Shown: positions 22,261 through 34,493, numbered from the stretch's first letter. The stretch: 64,000 bases of DNA from Rhineura floridana (GCF_030035675.1 NC_084482.1:76173120-76237119); one strand, 5' to 3'. Program-made: numbers and translations. The notes: generated by a model not told the origin, from the sequence alone.

Positions 22261-22856
22261 TCTTCTTCACTCTTCATCATTGACCCAGCTGCTAGACACA
22301 TTGCAAGGATGGATGGATGAAATTCATTAGTGAATGTATAATCTAAATGTCATGTGGTTTCCTAACCTGTTGCCCCATTATAACTTTGTATATCAGTACT
22401 AGAGCAATGTCAGAACAAAATGGAATTGGGCATGTTTTCATTTTTCCTGTTATTTTCACACATCATATGATGAACCATGCATATGTGCCATCGCACATAT
22501 ATGTGATGGAGTATCATGGCCAGTCATGGCTTTCTTGTGTGTACCCATGTGCCAGAACACATTGCAAACAAATATTTTTGCATACAAGCAATTAATGGTT
22601 ATATGTGCATATGAAAGCAATCCTCAGGGCCATTTGGTACATACATAGAACATAAGAACATAAGAAGAGCCTGCTGGATCAGGCCAGTGGCCCATCTAGT
22701 CCAGCATCCTGTTCTCACAGTGGCCAACCAGGTGCCTGGGGGAAGCCCGCAAGCAGGACCCGAGTGCAAGAACACTCTCCCCTCCTGAGGCTTCCGGCAA
22801 CTGGTTTTCAGAAGCATGCTGCCTCTGACTAGGGTGGCACAGCACAGCCATCATGG

Positions 22857-23285
22857 CTAGTAGCCATTGATAGCCCTGTCCTCCATGAATTTGTCTAATC
22901 TTCTTTTAAAGCCGTCCAAGCTGGTGGCCATTACTGCATCTTGTGGGAGCAAATTCCATAGTTTAACTATGCGCTGAGTAAAGAAGTACTTCCTTTTGTC
23001 TGTCCTGAATCTTCCAACATTCAGCTTCTTTGAATGTCCACGAGTTCTAGTATTATGAGAGAGGGAGAAGAACTTTTCTCTATCCACTTTCTCAATGCCA
23101 TGCATAATTTTATACACTTCTATCATGTCTCCTCTGACCCGCCTTTTCTCTAAACTAAAAAGCCCCAAATGCTGCAACCTTTCCTCGTAAGGGAGTCGCT
23201 CCATCCCCTTGATCATTCTGGTTGCCCTCTTCTGAACCTTTTCCAACTCTATCCTTTTTGAGACGAGGCGACCAGAACTGTACAC
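22857..23285 (-). pseudogene. CR1 ORF2 C-terminal continuation in a second frame
   Basis: The frame reads IELEKVQKRATRMIKGMERL, YEERLQHLGLFSLEKRRVRG and YFFTQRIVKLWNLLPQD, the canonical CR1 C-terminus, out of frame with the upstream 859-residue part. About 120 residues of the usual ORF2 end are thereby separated. Confidence 0.88.
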
Positions 23286-25734
23286 AGTATTCCAAATGCG
23301 GCCGCACCATAGATTTATACAACGGCATTATGATATCGGCTGTTTTATTTTCAATACCTTTCCTAATGATCGCTAGCATGGAATTTGCCTTTTTCACAGC
23401 TGCCACACACTGGGTTGACATTTTCATCGTGCTGTCCACTACAACCCCGAGGTCTCTCTCCTGGTCGGTCACCGCCAGTTCAGACCCCATGAGCATATAT
23501 GTGAAATTAAGATTTTTTGCTCCAATATGCATAATTTTACACTTGTTTATATTGAATTGCATTTGCCATTTTTCTGCCCATTCACTCAGTTTGGAGAGGT
23601 CTTTTTGGAGCTCTTCGCAATCCCTTTTTGTTTTAACAACCCTGAACAATTTAGTGTCGTCAGCAAACTTGGCCACTTCACTGCTCACTCCTAATTCTAG
23701 GTCATTAATGAACAAGTTGAAAAGTACAGGTCCCAATACCGATCCTTGAGGGACTCCACTTTCTACAGCCCTCCATTGGGAGAACTGTCCGTTTATTCCT
23801 ACTCTCTCCTTTCTGCTTCTTAACCAATTCCTTATCCACAAGACGACCTCTCCTCTTATTCCATGACTGCTAAGCTTCCTCAGAAGCCTTTGGTGAGGTA
23901 CCTTGTCAAACGCTTTTTGAAAGTCTAAGTACACTATGTCCACTGGATCACCTCTATCTATATGCTTGTTGACACTCTCAAAGAATTCTAATAGGTTACT
24001 GAGACAGGACTTTCCCTTGCAGAAGCCATGCTGGCTCTGCTTCAGCAAGGCTTGTTCTTCTATGTGCTTAGTTAATCTAGCTTTAATAATACTTTCTACC
24101 AGTTTTCCAGGGACAGAAGTTAAGCTAACTGGCCTGTAATTTCCGGGATCCCCTCTGGATCCCTTTTTGAAGATTGGCGTTACATTTGCCACTTTCCAGT
24201 CCTCAGGCACGGAGGAGGACCCGAGGGACAAGTTACATATTTTAGTTAGCAGATCAGCAATTTCACCTTTGAGTTCTTTGAGAACTCTCGGGTGGATGCC
24301 ATCCGGGCCCGGTGATTTGTCAGTTTTTATATTGTCCATTAAGCTTAGAACTTCCTCTCTCGTTACCACTATTTGTCTTAGTTCCTCAGAATCCCTTCCT
24401 GCAAATGTTAGTTCAGGTTCAGGGATCTGCCCTATATCTTCCACTGTGAAGACAGATGCAAAGAATTTATTTAGCTTCTCTGCAATCCCCTTATCGTTCT
24501 TTAGTACACCTTTGACTCCCTTATCATCCAAGGGTCCAATTGTCTCCCTAGATGGTCTCCTGCTTTGAATGTATTTATAGAATTTTTTGTTGTTGGTTTT
24601 TATGTTCTTAGCAATGTGCTCCTCAAATTCTTTTTTAGCATCCCTTATTGTCTTCTTGCATTTCTTTTGCCAGAGTTTGTGTTCTTTTTTATTTTCTTCA
24701 TTCGGACAAGACTTCCATTTTCTGAAGGAAGACTTTTTGCCTCTAAGAGCTTCCTTGACTTTGCTCGTTAACCATGCTGGCATCTTCTTGGCCCTGGCGG
24801 TACCTTTTCTGATCTGCGGTATGCACTCCAGTTGAGCTTCTAATATAGTGTTTTTAAACAACTTCCAAGCATTTTCGAGTGATGTGACCCTCTGGACTTT
24901 GTTTTTCAGCTTTCTTTTTACCAATCCCCTCATTTTTGTGAAGTTTCCTCTTTTGAAGTCAAATGTGACCGTGTTGGATTTTCTTGGCAATTGCCCAGTT
25001 ACATGTATGTTTAATTTAATAGCACTGTGGTCACTGCTCCCAATCGGTTCAACAACACTTACATCTCGCACCAGGTCCCGGTCCCCACTGAGGATTAAGT
25101 CCAGGGTTGCCATCCCTCTGGTCGGTTCCATGACCAACTGGTCTAGGGAATAGTCATTTAGAATATCTAGAAACTTTGCTTCTTTGTCATGACTGGAACA
25201 CATATGCAGCCAGTCTATGTCCGGGTAGTTGAAGTCACCCATTACTACCACATTTCCTAGTTTGGATGCTTCCTCAATTTCATATCTCATCTCAAGGTCT
25301 CCCTGAGCATTTTGATCAGGGGGACGATAGATCGTTCCCAGTATTAAGTCCCTCCTGGGGCACAGTATCACCACCCACAACGATTCTGTGGAGGAGTCTG
25401 CCTCTTTTGGGGTTTCGAGCTTGCTGGATTCAATGCCTTCTTTCACGTATAGAGCGACTCCGCCACCAATACATCCTTCCCTGTCCTTCCGATATCCAGG
25501 GATAACCGTATCCCACTGGTTTTCTCCATTCCACCAGGTCTCGGTTATGCTCACTATATCAATGCTCTTCTCTAAGACCAAGCACTCCAGTTCTCCCATC
25601 TTGGTTCGGAGGCTCCTAGCATTAGCGTACAGGCACTTGTAAGCAGTGTCTCTCTTCAAGTGTCTTTGGCACTTGTGGTTAGGCCTGTGGTAATTTTGCT
25701 CTTCTGAATTTATATCCTGTGCCCCTGCTCTCAC
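23155..25734 (-). CDS. CR1 ORF2: endonuclease-reverse transcriptase
   Basis: An 859-residue frame. The N-terminal APE-type endonuclease shows YANARSLR, ITETWW, VVMGDFNYPDIDW and SSDHSAIKL (catalytic Glu, Asp-Asn and Asp-His positions). The reverse transcriptase shows DKSPGPDGIHP, NYRPVSLTSVPGK, DIVYLDFQKAFDKVPHQ, VPQGSVLGPVLFNLFIN and the active site KFADDTKLF. The end of the protein is lost to a shift of frame near 23250-23265: after VQFWSPRLKKD the true continuation is read in another frame. The enzyme would nick and reverse-transcribe at the target. Apart from this shift it looks intact. Confidence 0.92.
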   Translation of the reverse strand: MRAGAQDINSEEQNYHRPNHKCQRHLKRDTAYKCLYANARSLRTKMGELECLVLEKSIDIVSITETWWNGENQWDTVIPGYRKDREGCIGGGVALYVKEGIESSKLETPKEADSSTESLWVVILCPRRDLILGTIYRPPDQNAQGDLEMRYEIEEASKLGNVVVMGDFNYPDIDWLHMCSSHDKEAKFLDILNDYSLDQLVMEPTRGMATLDLILSGDRDLVRDVSVVEPIGSSDHSAIKLNIHVTGQLPRKSNTVTFDFKRGNFTKMRGLVKRKLKNKVQRVTSLENAWKLFKNTILEAQLECIPQIRKGTARAKKMPAWLTSKVKEALRGKKSSFRKWKSCPNEENKKEHKLWQKKCKKTIRDAKKEFEEHIAKNIKTNNKKFYKYIQSRRPSRETIGPLDDKGVKGVLKNDKGIAEKLNKFFASVFTVEDIGQIPEPELTFAGRDSEELRQIVVTREEVLSLMDNIKTDKSPGPDGIHPRVLKELKGEIADLLTKICNLSLGSSSVPEDWKVANVTPIFKKGSRGDPGNYRPVSLTSVPGKLVESIIKARLTKHIEEQALLKQSQHGFCKGKSCLSNLLEFFESVNKHIDRGDPVDIVYLDFQKAFDKVPHQRLLRKLSSHGIRGEVVLWIRNWLRSRKERVGINGQFSQWRAVESGVPQGSVLGPVLFNLFINDLELGVSSEVAKFADDTKLFRVVKTKRDCEELQKDLSKLSEWAEKWQMQFNINKCKIMHIGAKNLNFTYMLMGSELAVTDQERDLGVVVDSTMKMSTQCVAAVKKANSMLAIIRKGIENKTADIIMPLYKSMVRPHLEYCVQFWSPRLKKDRVGKGSEEGNQNDQGDGATPLRGKVAAFGAF

Positions 25735-25853
25735 AATGCCTACTTCTAGGCCTACCCCTTTTAAAATTTCATCATTTCTTTGGTTTTTATCCCAGGGGGG
25801 AGGTTTATTCCGAACCGGACCTTTCTCAGCTCCTGTCAGGTTTCCCCCCTCAG

Positions 25854-26756
25854 TCAGTTTAAAAGCTGCTCTGCTACCTTTTTAATTTTTAGTGCCAGCA
25901 GTCTGGTTCCATTCTGGTTCAAGTGGAGCCCGTCCCTTTTGTACAGGCCCGGCTTGTCCCAAAATGTTCCCCAGTGCCTAACAAATCCGAACCCTTCCAC
26001 CCGACACCATCGTCTCATCCACGCATTGAGACTGCGAAGCTGGGCCTGTCTGGCTGGTCCTGCGCGTGGAACTGGTAGCATTTCAGAGAAAGCCACCTTG
26101 GAGGTCCTGGCTTTCAGCATCCTACCTAGCAACCTAAATTTTGCTTCCAGGACCTCACGGCTGCATTTCCCCATGTCGTTGGTGCCAACGTGCACCACGA
26201 CCACTGACTCCTTCCCAGCACTGTCTACCAAACTATCTAAACGACGGGCGATATCCGCAACCTTCGCACCAGGCAGGCAAAACACCTTGCGGTCTACACG
26301 CCCATCACACACCCCACTGTCTATGTTCCTAATGATCGAATCACCCACTACAAGGATCCCTCCACCCCCTGGAGATATATCCTCGGCATGAGAGGATAGC
26401 TGCTCATCCCCCAAGGAATGGGTCCCTTCTAAGGGATCGTTTCCCTCTTCCTCAGCTGGATGCTCTCCTTCCCCGAGACCATGGTTCTCCATGATAGCAG
26501 GAGAGCTATCATCGTTGGAGTGGGACACAGCTATAACGTCCCTGAAGGCCTCCTTCACACACCTCTCTGCCTCTCTCAGATTTTCCAGGTCCGCCACCTT
26601 GGCCTCAAGGAAATGAAGTCGTTCCCGGAGAGCCAGGAGCTCATTGCACCGAGAGCACACCCACGACTTCTGTCCAACAGGCAGATAGTCGTACATGCTG
26701 CAGGCGGTGCAAAACACTGGAAAGCCCCCACACCCCTGCTGGCTTCTTACCTGCAT
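25854..26756 (-). CDS. CR1 ORF1: zinc finger, coiled coil, esterase
   Basis: A 300-residue uninterrupted frame. The N-terminus has a paired-cysteine finger (FCTACSMYDYL...WVCSRCNEL), followed by a short coiled coil (LALRERLHFLEAKVADLENL). The C-terminal half is an SGNH-type esterase with ILVVGDSIIRNID (Ser block), VVVHVGTNDMGK (Gly/Asn block) and YKRDGLHLNQNG (Asp-x-x-His block). CR1 ORF1 proteins of this type are RNA-binding partners of the retrotransposition complex, and the esterase is known in the clade. All three catalytic blocks are present. Confidence 0.9.
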   Translation of the reverse strand: MQVRSQQGCGGFPVFCTACSMYDYLPVGQKSWVCSRCNELLALRERLHFLEAKVADLENLREAERCVKEAFRDVIAVSHSNDDSSPAIMENHGLGEGEHPAEEEGNDPLEGTHSLGDEQLSSHAEDISPGGGGILVVGDSIIRNIDSGVCDGRVDRKVFCLPGAKVADIARRLDSLVDSAGKESVVVVHVGTNDMGKCSREVLEAKFRLLGRMLKARTSKVAFSEMLPVPRAGPARQAQLRSLNAWMRRWCRVEGFGFVRHWGTFWDKPGLYKRDGLHLNQNGTRLLALKIKKVAEQLLN

Positions 26757-26870
26757 AGTTTTGTTTAAGGTTTATTACGTCAATGGGTTGGAGACTGCGG
26801 TTTAGTTGAGGTCAGGGAACAGACAGGCAGAGTGGGGGGCCCTGGCCTCCTTGCCCTGCTGCCGAACTCT

Positions 26871-27603
26871 CTCTGCTGCTTAACTCGCCTTGACGCTTCG
26901 TCAGCTGGGGCTCCCTCTAGCTCGTGGAGCAGGCTCCCTCGCTAGGGTGCTCTGACTTTATATGTGTGGCTGGTTCCTCCCAGCTACTGCTGCCAGCCAA
27001 TGATGTGTTACTTGAGGCTGATGGCTATCAGCTGGGGCTTAACTCTTTAGTATTCTCTCAGGCTTCCTTCCTTCCTGAGCGAGGGGCGGGGCTGTTTAAG
27101 CTTTTGGCTGCTTTTAATCTAATCAAAGGGCTGCGCCTTCCAGGCAAGTCTTTTGTGTTTGTTGTTTTCCCACCTAGAACAGCCTGACCTTTCTTTAACC
27201 TAGGGAAACAGAGCTTGTGGTTGTGTTTCAGGAAGGCTAAAGCTGCCCTTTTTAGCAAGGACTGAGCTGACTCTCTCCCTGTATGTGTCGGTGGAGTTTC
27301 CTTTTCCCCCTTCTCTCCGACTGGAATTTAGCCTTGTTTACAGTGTCCCCTGAAGCTTTCCTGCTAGGGTGGTGTTGAAAACTAGCTTTCTATGGGCTTC
27401 CTTCTCCTAGGATCTGTCTCCTAAGATATAGGTTCTTTCAGGATTTGGCTCCTAGCTCAGGGTGACCTTGGGCTGCCCTTATTACTTATTGTTCTGAGCT
27501 GTTTTACTTCAATTTAATAATGGAATAAATGGGAGCTACTTACCCTCTTTTCGCTCTGCTGCTTAACTCGCCTTGACGCTTTGTCAGCTGGGGCTCCCTC
27601 TAG
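26871..27603 (-). repeat. CR1 5' UTR direct repeat (50 bp, period 683)
   Basis: The 50-bp segment 26871-26920 (CTCTGCTGCTTAACTCGCCT...) recurs at 27554-27603 with one mismatch. The outer copy ends exactly at the apparent 5' end of the element. Confidence 0.85.
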
Positions 27604-30600
27604 AAGCATTCTTATAGACTTTCTTTGGGGCTATTCCAGCAGTAACTCCACTGCTATAAAGTGCTATAAAATAGATCCTCACAAACAACTTCTTGGCAAC
27701 AGGAGAAAGCCACCGCCTTGAATAACGAGTTGATGTAAAGCAGCTAAGCTGTAGTGGCATCCAGGACTGAATCACCCAATAATGGTATTACTACTAGATA
27801 GAAATAGAATTGCAGTCAAGAGCCTAGCCCTGTGCCTAAATACAGACAAAGCTCACATAAGCAGGTCAGTCTCTCGAGCAGCTGGGACTTCATACCACAG
27901 CTCTGTCAACACAGCTTTTAAAAAAATAAAAATAATCACAGGGACCCATTGATAACAGTCCAGCTCACAATCCCAAGGAAGGACCCCTTGCATATAAAAC
28001 GTACACATTCCAGATATTAAACCAGCTAATCTCAAATATTATGCACCATAAAGAAACACCAAGAGTAAACATTTTGATCTGAGCCAGAAATGCCTACCTA
28101 TCATGGAAAAGTTTATTTAAAATATTATATAACGCTTCCTCAGTCTTGATGGGCCACTGCAGAATGTCAGCTGGCTCAACTAAGTGCAGATGAAGCTAAG
28201 TATAAAAAGTTGGCTTAATGTTCTTCAGTGCTGTAGGGCTTAGTAACATTATAGATGCCAGCACTGTGTAAGGATCTTTCTCAAGTCCAACTGTCTTCCT
28301 AAAATAGCAGTCTCCACATGTGCTCTCTCCCTTGTAAAAGGGGAAGGCTAGAATGTGCAAGAGACTCTCTTCAGAAGATACCGCTCCCTTGTTGCTTAAC
28401 GCATTCATTGAGTAACCTCATCCTCTAGCCTTTGCATGACAGACTATCAACTGAGTCTTTCAAACCCCTCCATGTGATCTGGGACCCCAATCATGAGTAC
28501 AGATGGCTTGCATTGTTTGCATGAAAATTTGGAGTAGAATTACTCAGTATTTTCCTGCTTCTGTGTTGTTCAGTACTGGCTTCAGGTTTTGGAGGGCCCA
28601 TGGGCAAGACCCTCTGCATGAGCACCCCTCCCTTGGTGAAACTACCTTCTCATCACCATTATCACCAGCTTCTGCTACTTCTCTTTCTCATCATTGCTAC
28701 CATTTGCTTGTTTGCCAGGCAGAGAGCCAACAAGCTAGTAAGCAATGCTTCTCCTTCTCACCACCACTCTCATCTGAGCCAAAACAAGAAGTAGGTGAAC
28801 AAGCAAGCTTCAATGGTGAACAGGAGGAACAGATGCAGGAACTCTTGTCAGTGGCCCCCTTGCTGGGGTGTGGGCCCTCAGCAGTTGCCTGACCATGCTG
28901 ACCAGTGACACTGGCCCTTCCCGTGTTGAGCAAAATAGGAGCAAAATCTTCTGAATAAGGTTAGAATTGCAAAGAGAGCAAACATCTGTATTCTCTGGGG
29001 TCACACATTATTCTACAGACATTGGTTTAAGGACTAGAATTTTGCTGCACAACCCTACTTCCTGATGGATGTTCAGCCTCTATAATAAACCCCCCAAGGA
29101 GCTGTCAGCCAGAGCATGTGCACACATAACTTTTGATAACCAAATTATATTCCTTATGAGTTAAACTAAACAAAATGTTTCCTATCCCTTGATTTAAAAT
29201 GTAAGGATGCTGGCCAGATTAATTTGTTTCAAGGACCAAATCTGGTGTGCAGGGGACCAAATGGCCATCCCTGGATTCTTGCAGCGCTTTGGTACCAGTA
29301 GCTCAACAGGTGGCTTAACATTGGAGCAGGAAGATATGGTCTTGGGCTCCTAATAGTCATAGAAGAAGCCAGTCGGGTCCCAAATAATTACTGGGCATTC
29401 CTTTGACATACACTGGAGCTAACTAAAAGCGGGTGACTAATGAGCCCCAGTTATTCTCAAGAGTTGGTAATAAATGCAGAGTGTCTACATTTCCCTTTCT
29501 AATGGTTTTCCATACCATTAACTTGAACGGGTCTACATGGAGCATGAAGAAAATAATTCCCAGTGGCTGTATGATGGCTGCAGAGATCTGAACTTGTTTT
29601 TGAAGGTCTTAATTGACCACAGTCTAGTACCTATTGTTTGCATAAGGCTGGGGTGAAGCCATAAATTATGGCAAACATGGAGTGACTATAGACATTGTTC
29701 ACCACACATTCACCTCATCAGTCACAACATTACAAATAAGCCACCTTGAAAAACCATTCAGACTGGCAGTCTGGACATATGTTGATGCATTCACAAGAAC
29801 AGTTCTGTCACTTAAAAGGTCATTTCATGCTGTCAGTTGGCACTATGAAACTGCTATCATCTACTGCCACATGTTAAATCAGCAGAGACCAATGCCCTCT
29901 CTGCTAATGCAGATGCCCAGAAAATAAAAGCCAAGTCAGGAGAGGAGACAAGGCCCTACTACAAGATAACTCAGCAGAAAGGGAAGATGCTAGCAGTCTG
30001 GATGTTCAAATTCATACTTCCTAAGAGGGAAAGTGGATGGTACCGACTGTCCCCAGAATATTTGCCATAAGCATCATCTGCCATTTGGATGAAAAACAAA
30101 ACAGCAACTTCCAAACCTACCCAGAGAGATGCCTCTTAAATATTACATAATGTAAACAGTATACTAGAAATATAAGAGGATGAGGGCTGATACAGATGCA
30201 ACACTATGGCCACAATCCTATGAGAATATGTCCCATTAAATTCACTGGGATTTATTTCTGCACAATCATGCATATGATTGAGCTATATGTGTATATGCTG
30301 AAGGAAACAACCATGATGCAGCCTGTATCCTGTTATATGCCCATGAAACCAGGATACCCAAGTACAAACATTAAAAATGTTTAACATAAGCCTGGATTAT
30401 TTTTTCCACTCTCCAACAGTGAATTCAATTGAATAGCACCAAGAATAGGACTCTAGCTCCATATTTTCTGGATGGATGGGTTGAAAACCGTTTTCATTTT
30501 GACTGCATTAAAAACCAAGAGAGAGATTACTGTCAATTTGTTCCACAACCATAGAAACAAATCCTGGCTTTCACTGAAGTTAGCCATTGACCTCTTAACT

Positions 30601-32232
30601 TTTTTTTCCATGGAACATATTAATGGCAAAAGGAAACAGAGCTAGAACCACTGGCTGGATGATTAAAAATAAAACAAAACAGGAAGCATATACAAGATCA
30701 CATTCTTTTAGTTTGAATGAATTGTTTTGGAATAAGCACATCTATATAGATACTAAGATTGGAATACTTGCAACTGCTTATATGCTGGAAATACAAAAAA
30801 CACCTCATTGCCATTCTTTGTTTGCAGAGGTTTAAAGTGGGTTAAGGGTCACTTACCTGATGGAGTGCTCCACTCAGGTGATTAAGGCCAGGAACATAAT
30901 TGTAGAAAAGGAGCAGGCTTCTTCGTCCCCATCACAGTCTGACCATCAAAACTGAATGCTGTCAGAAATATTTATTTTCATCAAAGGCCTACACCTACTA
31001 CAACCAAAAACATTTCAAATCAGAATGACAAAAAGAAAAGAAAGGGTACTAAGGAAGACGGAAAGCTTAACTCACAGTTAAGCTATTTGATGAATGGCAA
31101 ATAGTGAGGAAAGAGTATGGCAGACTTGGGCTACGGGTAGAATGGAATATTGTTCCACTCTGGCCTTTCACTGTTAATTGGTAAAAAGGTATTATTTGTT
31201 ATATCTTTATTTGTCACCTTTTATTTATTACCTTATGCCAAAAAGGCCTCAGGATGACCAATCTGATTTGATTTTTAATTTATTATTTCAGTTTTGACTC
31301 AGCCATCTGTTCCTGGCTTTCTGTGTGCCTATTAAATTCATGCCCAATTTACTTTGCATATGATCTGAAAAATGATCGGACCATCCTGTGCCTTACAGAT
31401 ACAGTTTTTCAAACCATGCTTCGAAGATGCTTTAGTTCAGTGTCTTATCAAAGATTCCTCAGTGATTTCTGTAACTGTATATTAGCTGCTTGAAAAACAG
31501 CTTTTCTGGCATTATTGCTCTTCCTCTGCGATGTATACATGCACAGGAGTGCTCTGTGCCTTTTCTGGAGAATTCGCCTCAAAATTAGCTCCTCTGCAAG
31601 CTGCAGTGCACAGGCAGGAGCCCCAAGAGGATTTTCTGGGTCCAGTACATTGCATGTGGATTGAGCCCTCTACCCCACTTGCAAAAAAGGACACAAACTT
31701 GAATAAAATTCACATACACTTTGTGCTATGCAAATTTGTATTATCTTTCCCAGGTGGGGTATGCTGCCCAAAGATAATTCAGGGGCCACATAAATAATAA
31801 GATGTCTGATAGACAGAATGGCAACAGGTGAAGCTTTTTCTATAGTTGTATTTCCACTGTAGAAAATGCTTAAGCTGTTGGATTTCAGCCTACCACACAG
31901 CTGTTAAAAGCACAACAGCCCTGCTCTTCCCCAATGTCAATCCTAAACCATGCAAAGAACTTAAATGTCATGAGTTGTAAACCAGCAGTGCTACTGTAGG
32001 TCTTTCATCAATTGATCTTATGATGGCAATACTACAGTCACTACAAAAGAAGGTCTGGTATTTCAGATGCTGGAAGAGGGAGGGAGGGAGGGTCAAAAGA
32101 GATTTAAATTTTACAACTACTAAGGTTTAGTTGCCCATGCTTGGAGAAATTCAAGAGTAAATTGCTAAAAAGCAAGCAGCATATTCTAAGACCATTTACC
32201 CTGATGCTTAGTTATTAATTAAACCTCAAAAC
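27604..32232. other. Intergenic stretch, almost nothing recognised
   Basis: Between the CR1 and the nested transposon stack. No exon with family resemblance was found. A palindromic CAATCC-type repeat lies at about 30205-30290. Sequence at 28560-28930 has GGAGGGCCCA / GGGCCCTCAGCAG inverted phrases reminiscent of the hAT MITE at 45475, but no clear duplication was found. The open frame over 28503-28892 is not convincing. Confidence 0.4.
30205..30290. repeat. Palindromic CAATCC-type repeat
   Basis: ACAATCCTATGAGAATATG and CACTGGGATTTATTTCTG belong to the family described at 9160. Confidence 0.55.
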
Positions 32233-32773
32233 TACAACAACAGGGTGAATAAAAATCAGTTAAAAAAAATCAGATTTTTAATTTAAATCGGTTGTTTTGA
32301 TTAAAAAAAATAAAAATAGTAAATATCTCTCTCATTCAATTCTATCCTATTACAAACATGCTCAACCTACACTTAGAATCTCATTAAAATTAATCAATGG
32401 CTCTATCACACTCCCGCACATTGAATTACCTACCAATCAAACAAGGGCATTTCTTTCAGTTTTTCATCTCATGAAAATGGCTCTGCCCAGCCTAACTACC
32501 TACAAACTCTTGTTTCTCTGAAGTTCTGGACTTTCCGTTTCTGTTTCTCTGACTAAAGTTATAAGCGCAAATAAATGGGCTAGACAGAAATGGGATTGTT
32601 GTTCTGAGCTGATGTGGTGGAGCTAGGCCGCACAAGGCAAAGGAAGTAGGGCAGACAGTATAGAAAAGTACACTTGGAGGCAGTGTAGAAAGGAACAGTT
32701 GAGAGGGTGGGGGGGGGAGGGAAGACATGATAGTACAGCTTCCATATCCTATATTCCCTCACACTTTTGCCAC

Positions 32774-33020
32774 GTTACCAAATTCTTCCAAGCTACACAG
32801 CAAGTGGATTGGACTGTGAAAGACCAACACAAATGGTGTTTGCATTTTGACAAATGTGTAGGGCAGTCCAATATATCAGAAAGAAGGTCAGGTCTCCTGC
32901 TACCCTGGTGCATTCACTATGGCTGCCCAATTTCCCTGCTTTTTAAAGTTTGATAGAAATATCTGTTGGCTATAGGTACATTCTTAAACTGCAAGGTTTT
33001 TTGCCTATTAGTGAATTATT
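32774..33020. repeat. Unidentified interspersed repeat, copy B
   Basis: Matches 17191-17437. It lies in the left flank of the 13-kb hAT-like element just before the Bov-B insertion and is probably part of that element. Confidence 0.7.
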
Positions 33021-33776
33021 TATAATGATCATTTGCACAGTTGAGTGGGGGTCTAAAACTGTTATTACTATGGCTCTTGTTACATTATCCCCCTCTAGGA
33101 TGCACACTTTAACATGGTGAGGGGGTTTGAGAGTGCTGAAGAAGCTAAGAGCAATGCCGTCAGGAGTCTAGACCAAGAGGCTAGACTCCTAGCAGGGGCA
33201 CCTGAGTTGAAATGGTCCAAGCTGAGACACCAGACTAAGATGCATCCAAACTCAGAGGAAGGCAATGGTAAACCATGGAAAACCCTATGCAGAGAGAATC
33301 CAAAATGCAACATGAGATAGTGCTGGAAGATGAGACCCCCAGGTCAGAAGGCACTCACCGAGCTACTGGGGAACAGAGCTTGGAAAAGTTACTTTTCTGA
33401 ACTACAACCAGAGCTTGGAAGATTACTTTTAAAAAGTAATAAATTACAGTTACAATTACTTGCCCCAAAAAAAGCAGTAATTACCGTTACAATTACAATT
33501 GCTCTGAAAGTAACTGATTACTTTACTTTTTCTCAAAAGTAATCACTACAATTACATTTGTTACTTTTTAAAAAAACTCCTACAAGGTGCTGGCCTTGGC
33601 TGCTGCACATCTAAGAAGCCTAAAACAATATTAAAAATAAACACACACACACAGGGGGTAGCAGAATAAAAAAATTTATCCATAAGATTAACATAATGGC
33701 ATAACAGAATCTCACATCCCCCCAAGCAATGAAGATACCCCAACTCTTGAAATCAAATTTTACACTTGAAATGCTT

Positions 33777-34150
33777 TTATAATATGTTTCTGTTATGTCT
33801 CAAAAGAACAAGATGCTCAAAGAGCATGTCAGACAAGGAATGTCTTTTTACAGTCATTATGTTGCCACCAGTATTGAACAGGCGTTCTACTGTGGCGCTT
33901 GAAGGCATGCCTGTGTTGTGCTGCAAAAAACACCGCAGCACACGTGGAAAGCCATGGAGTGATGACACTTCCCTGCTGGGAGACCTCAGGTACCTCACCA
34001 GTTCCTCCTCAGCAGTGTCCACTGCTGACTTCTTGCCCTGGGGCAGAAAGTTAAAGAAGTCATCTTCTAAGTCATCTCCTTCCTGGTCTTTATCTGAAGA
34101 CTGATCACTGTCCTCATTAAGTACACCCATCTTTATTTCAGCTTTCAACA
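33777..34150 (-). pseudogene. hAT transposase dimerisation-domain exon
   Basis: Reads AEEELVRYLRSPSREVSSLH, FPRVLRCFLQHNTGMPSSAT, VERLFNTGGNIMTVKRHSLS, the conserved hAT C-terminal dimerisation domain, ending at a stop near 33777. It follows an acceptor CTTTCTTAG. An acidic insert (DSDQSSDKDQEGDDLEDD) precedes it. Confidence 0.85.
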
Positions 34151-34493
34151 AGGCTTCCATTGTGTATCTAAGAAAGAGAGAGGATATGTTAACACATATA
34201 TGTTAGGAAACCATCATCTGCTCTTCATTTCCTGATGCTTGTCATGTCCCCTGGTTCAGGGTCCAGCCTGAGCCTGTGGATGATGACATGGAAGGTAGGA
34301 AGGTGACCAAGTCACCACACTCATGGGGCAGCACAGCAGACCCTTAAGGATTACCTGCAGCAACCCAAGGTTGTGATGAGGAGCCCCAGGAAGAAAAGGG
34401 CCAGCCCCTGCCTACCACCTTAAGCCCTCTGATGCCTCCCTTGAGACAACATTTCCCTTGGAGTAATCCACCCAAAGGGCTTCCCTAATGTTC

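Larger units (their letters stand above)
22644..27603 (-). mobile_element. Nearly complete CR1 LINE
   Basis: About 4.96 kb on the - strand. The 3' terminus is at 22644 (reverse complement of ...TTATGTTCTATG), with a CR1 3' UTR matching the well-known phrase GGATCAGGCCAGTGGCCCAT. Then come ORF2 (25734 to 22857, one frame change), ORF1 (26756 to 25854, uninterrupted) and an approximately 850-bp 5' UTR with a 683-bp-spaced direct repeat. It lies directly downstream of CACNA1A, transcribed against it. The openness of both frames indicates a young insertion. Confidence 0.92.

Noticed and set aside
22640-22860. Conserved non-coding sequence downstream of CACNA1A
   Set aside because: The apparent conservation is the CR1 3' UTR, which is present in thousands of reptile copies.
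28503-28892. 129-codon frame as a possible gene
   Set aside because: Low-complexity His/Ser/Leu content, no family resemblance, and parts look like a decayed MITE.
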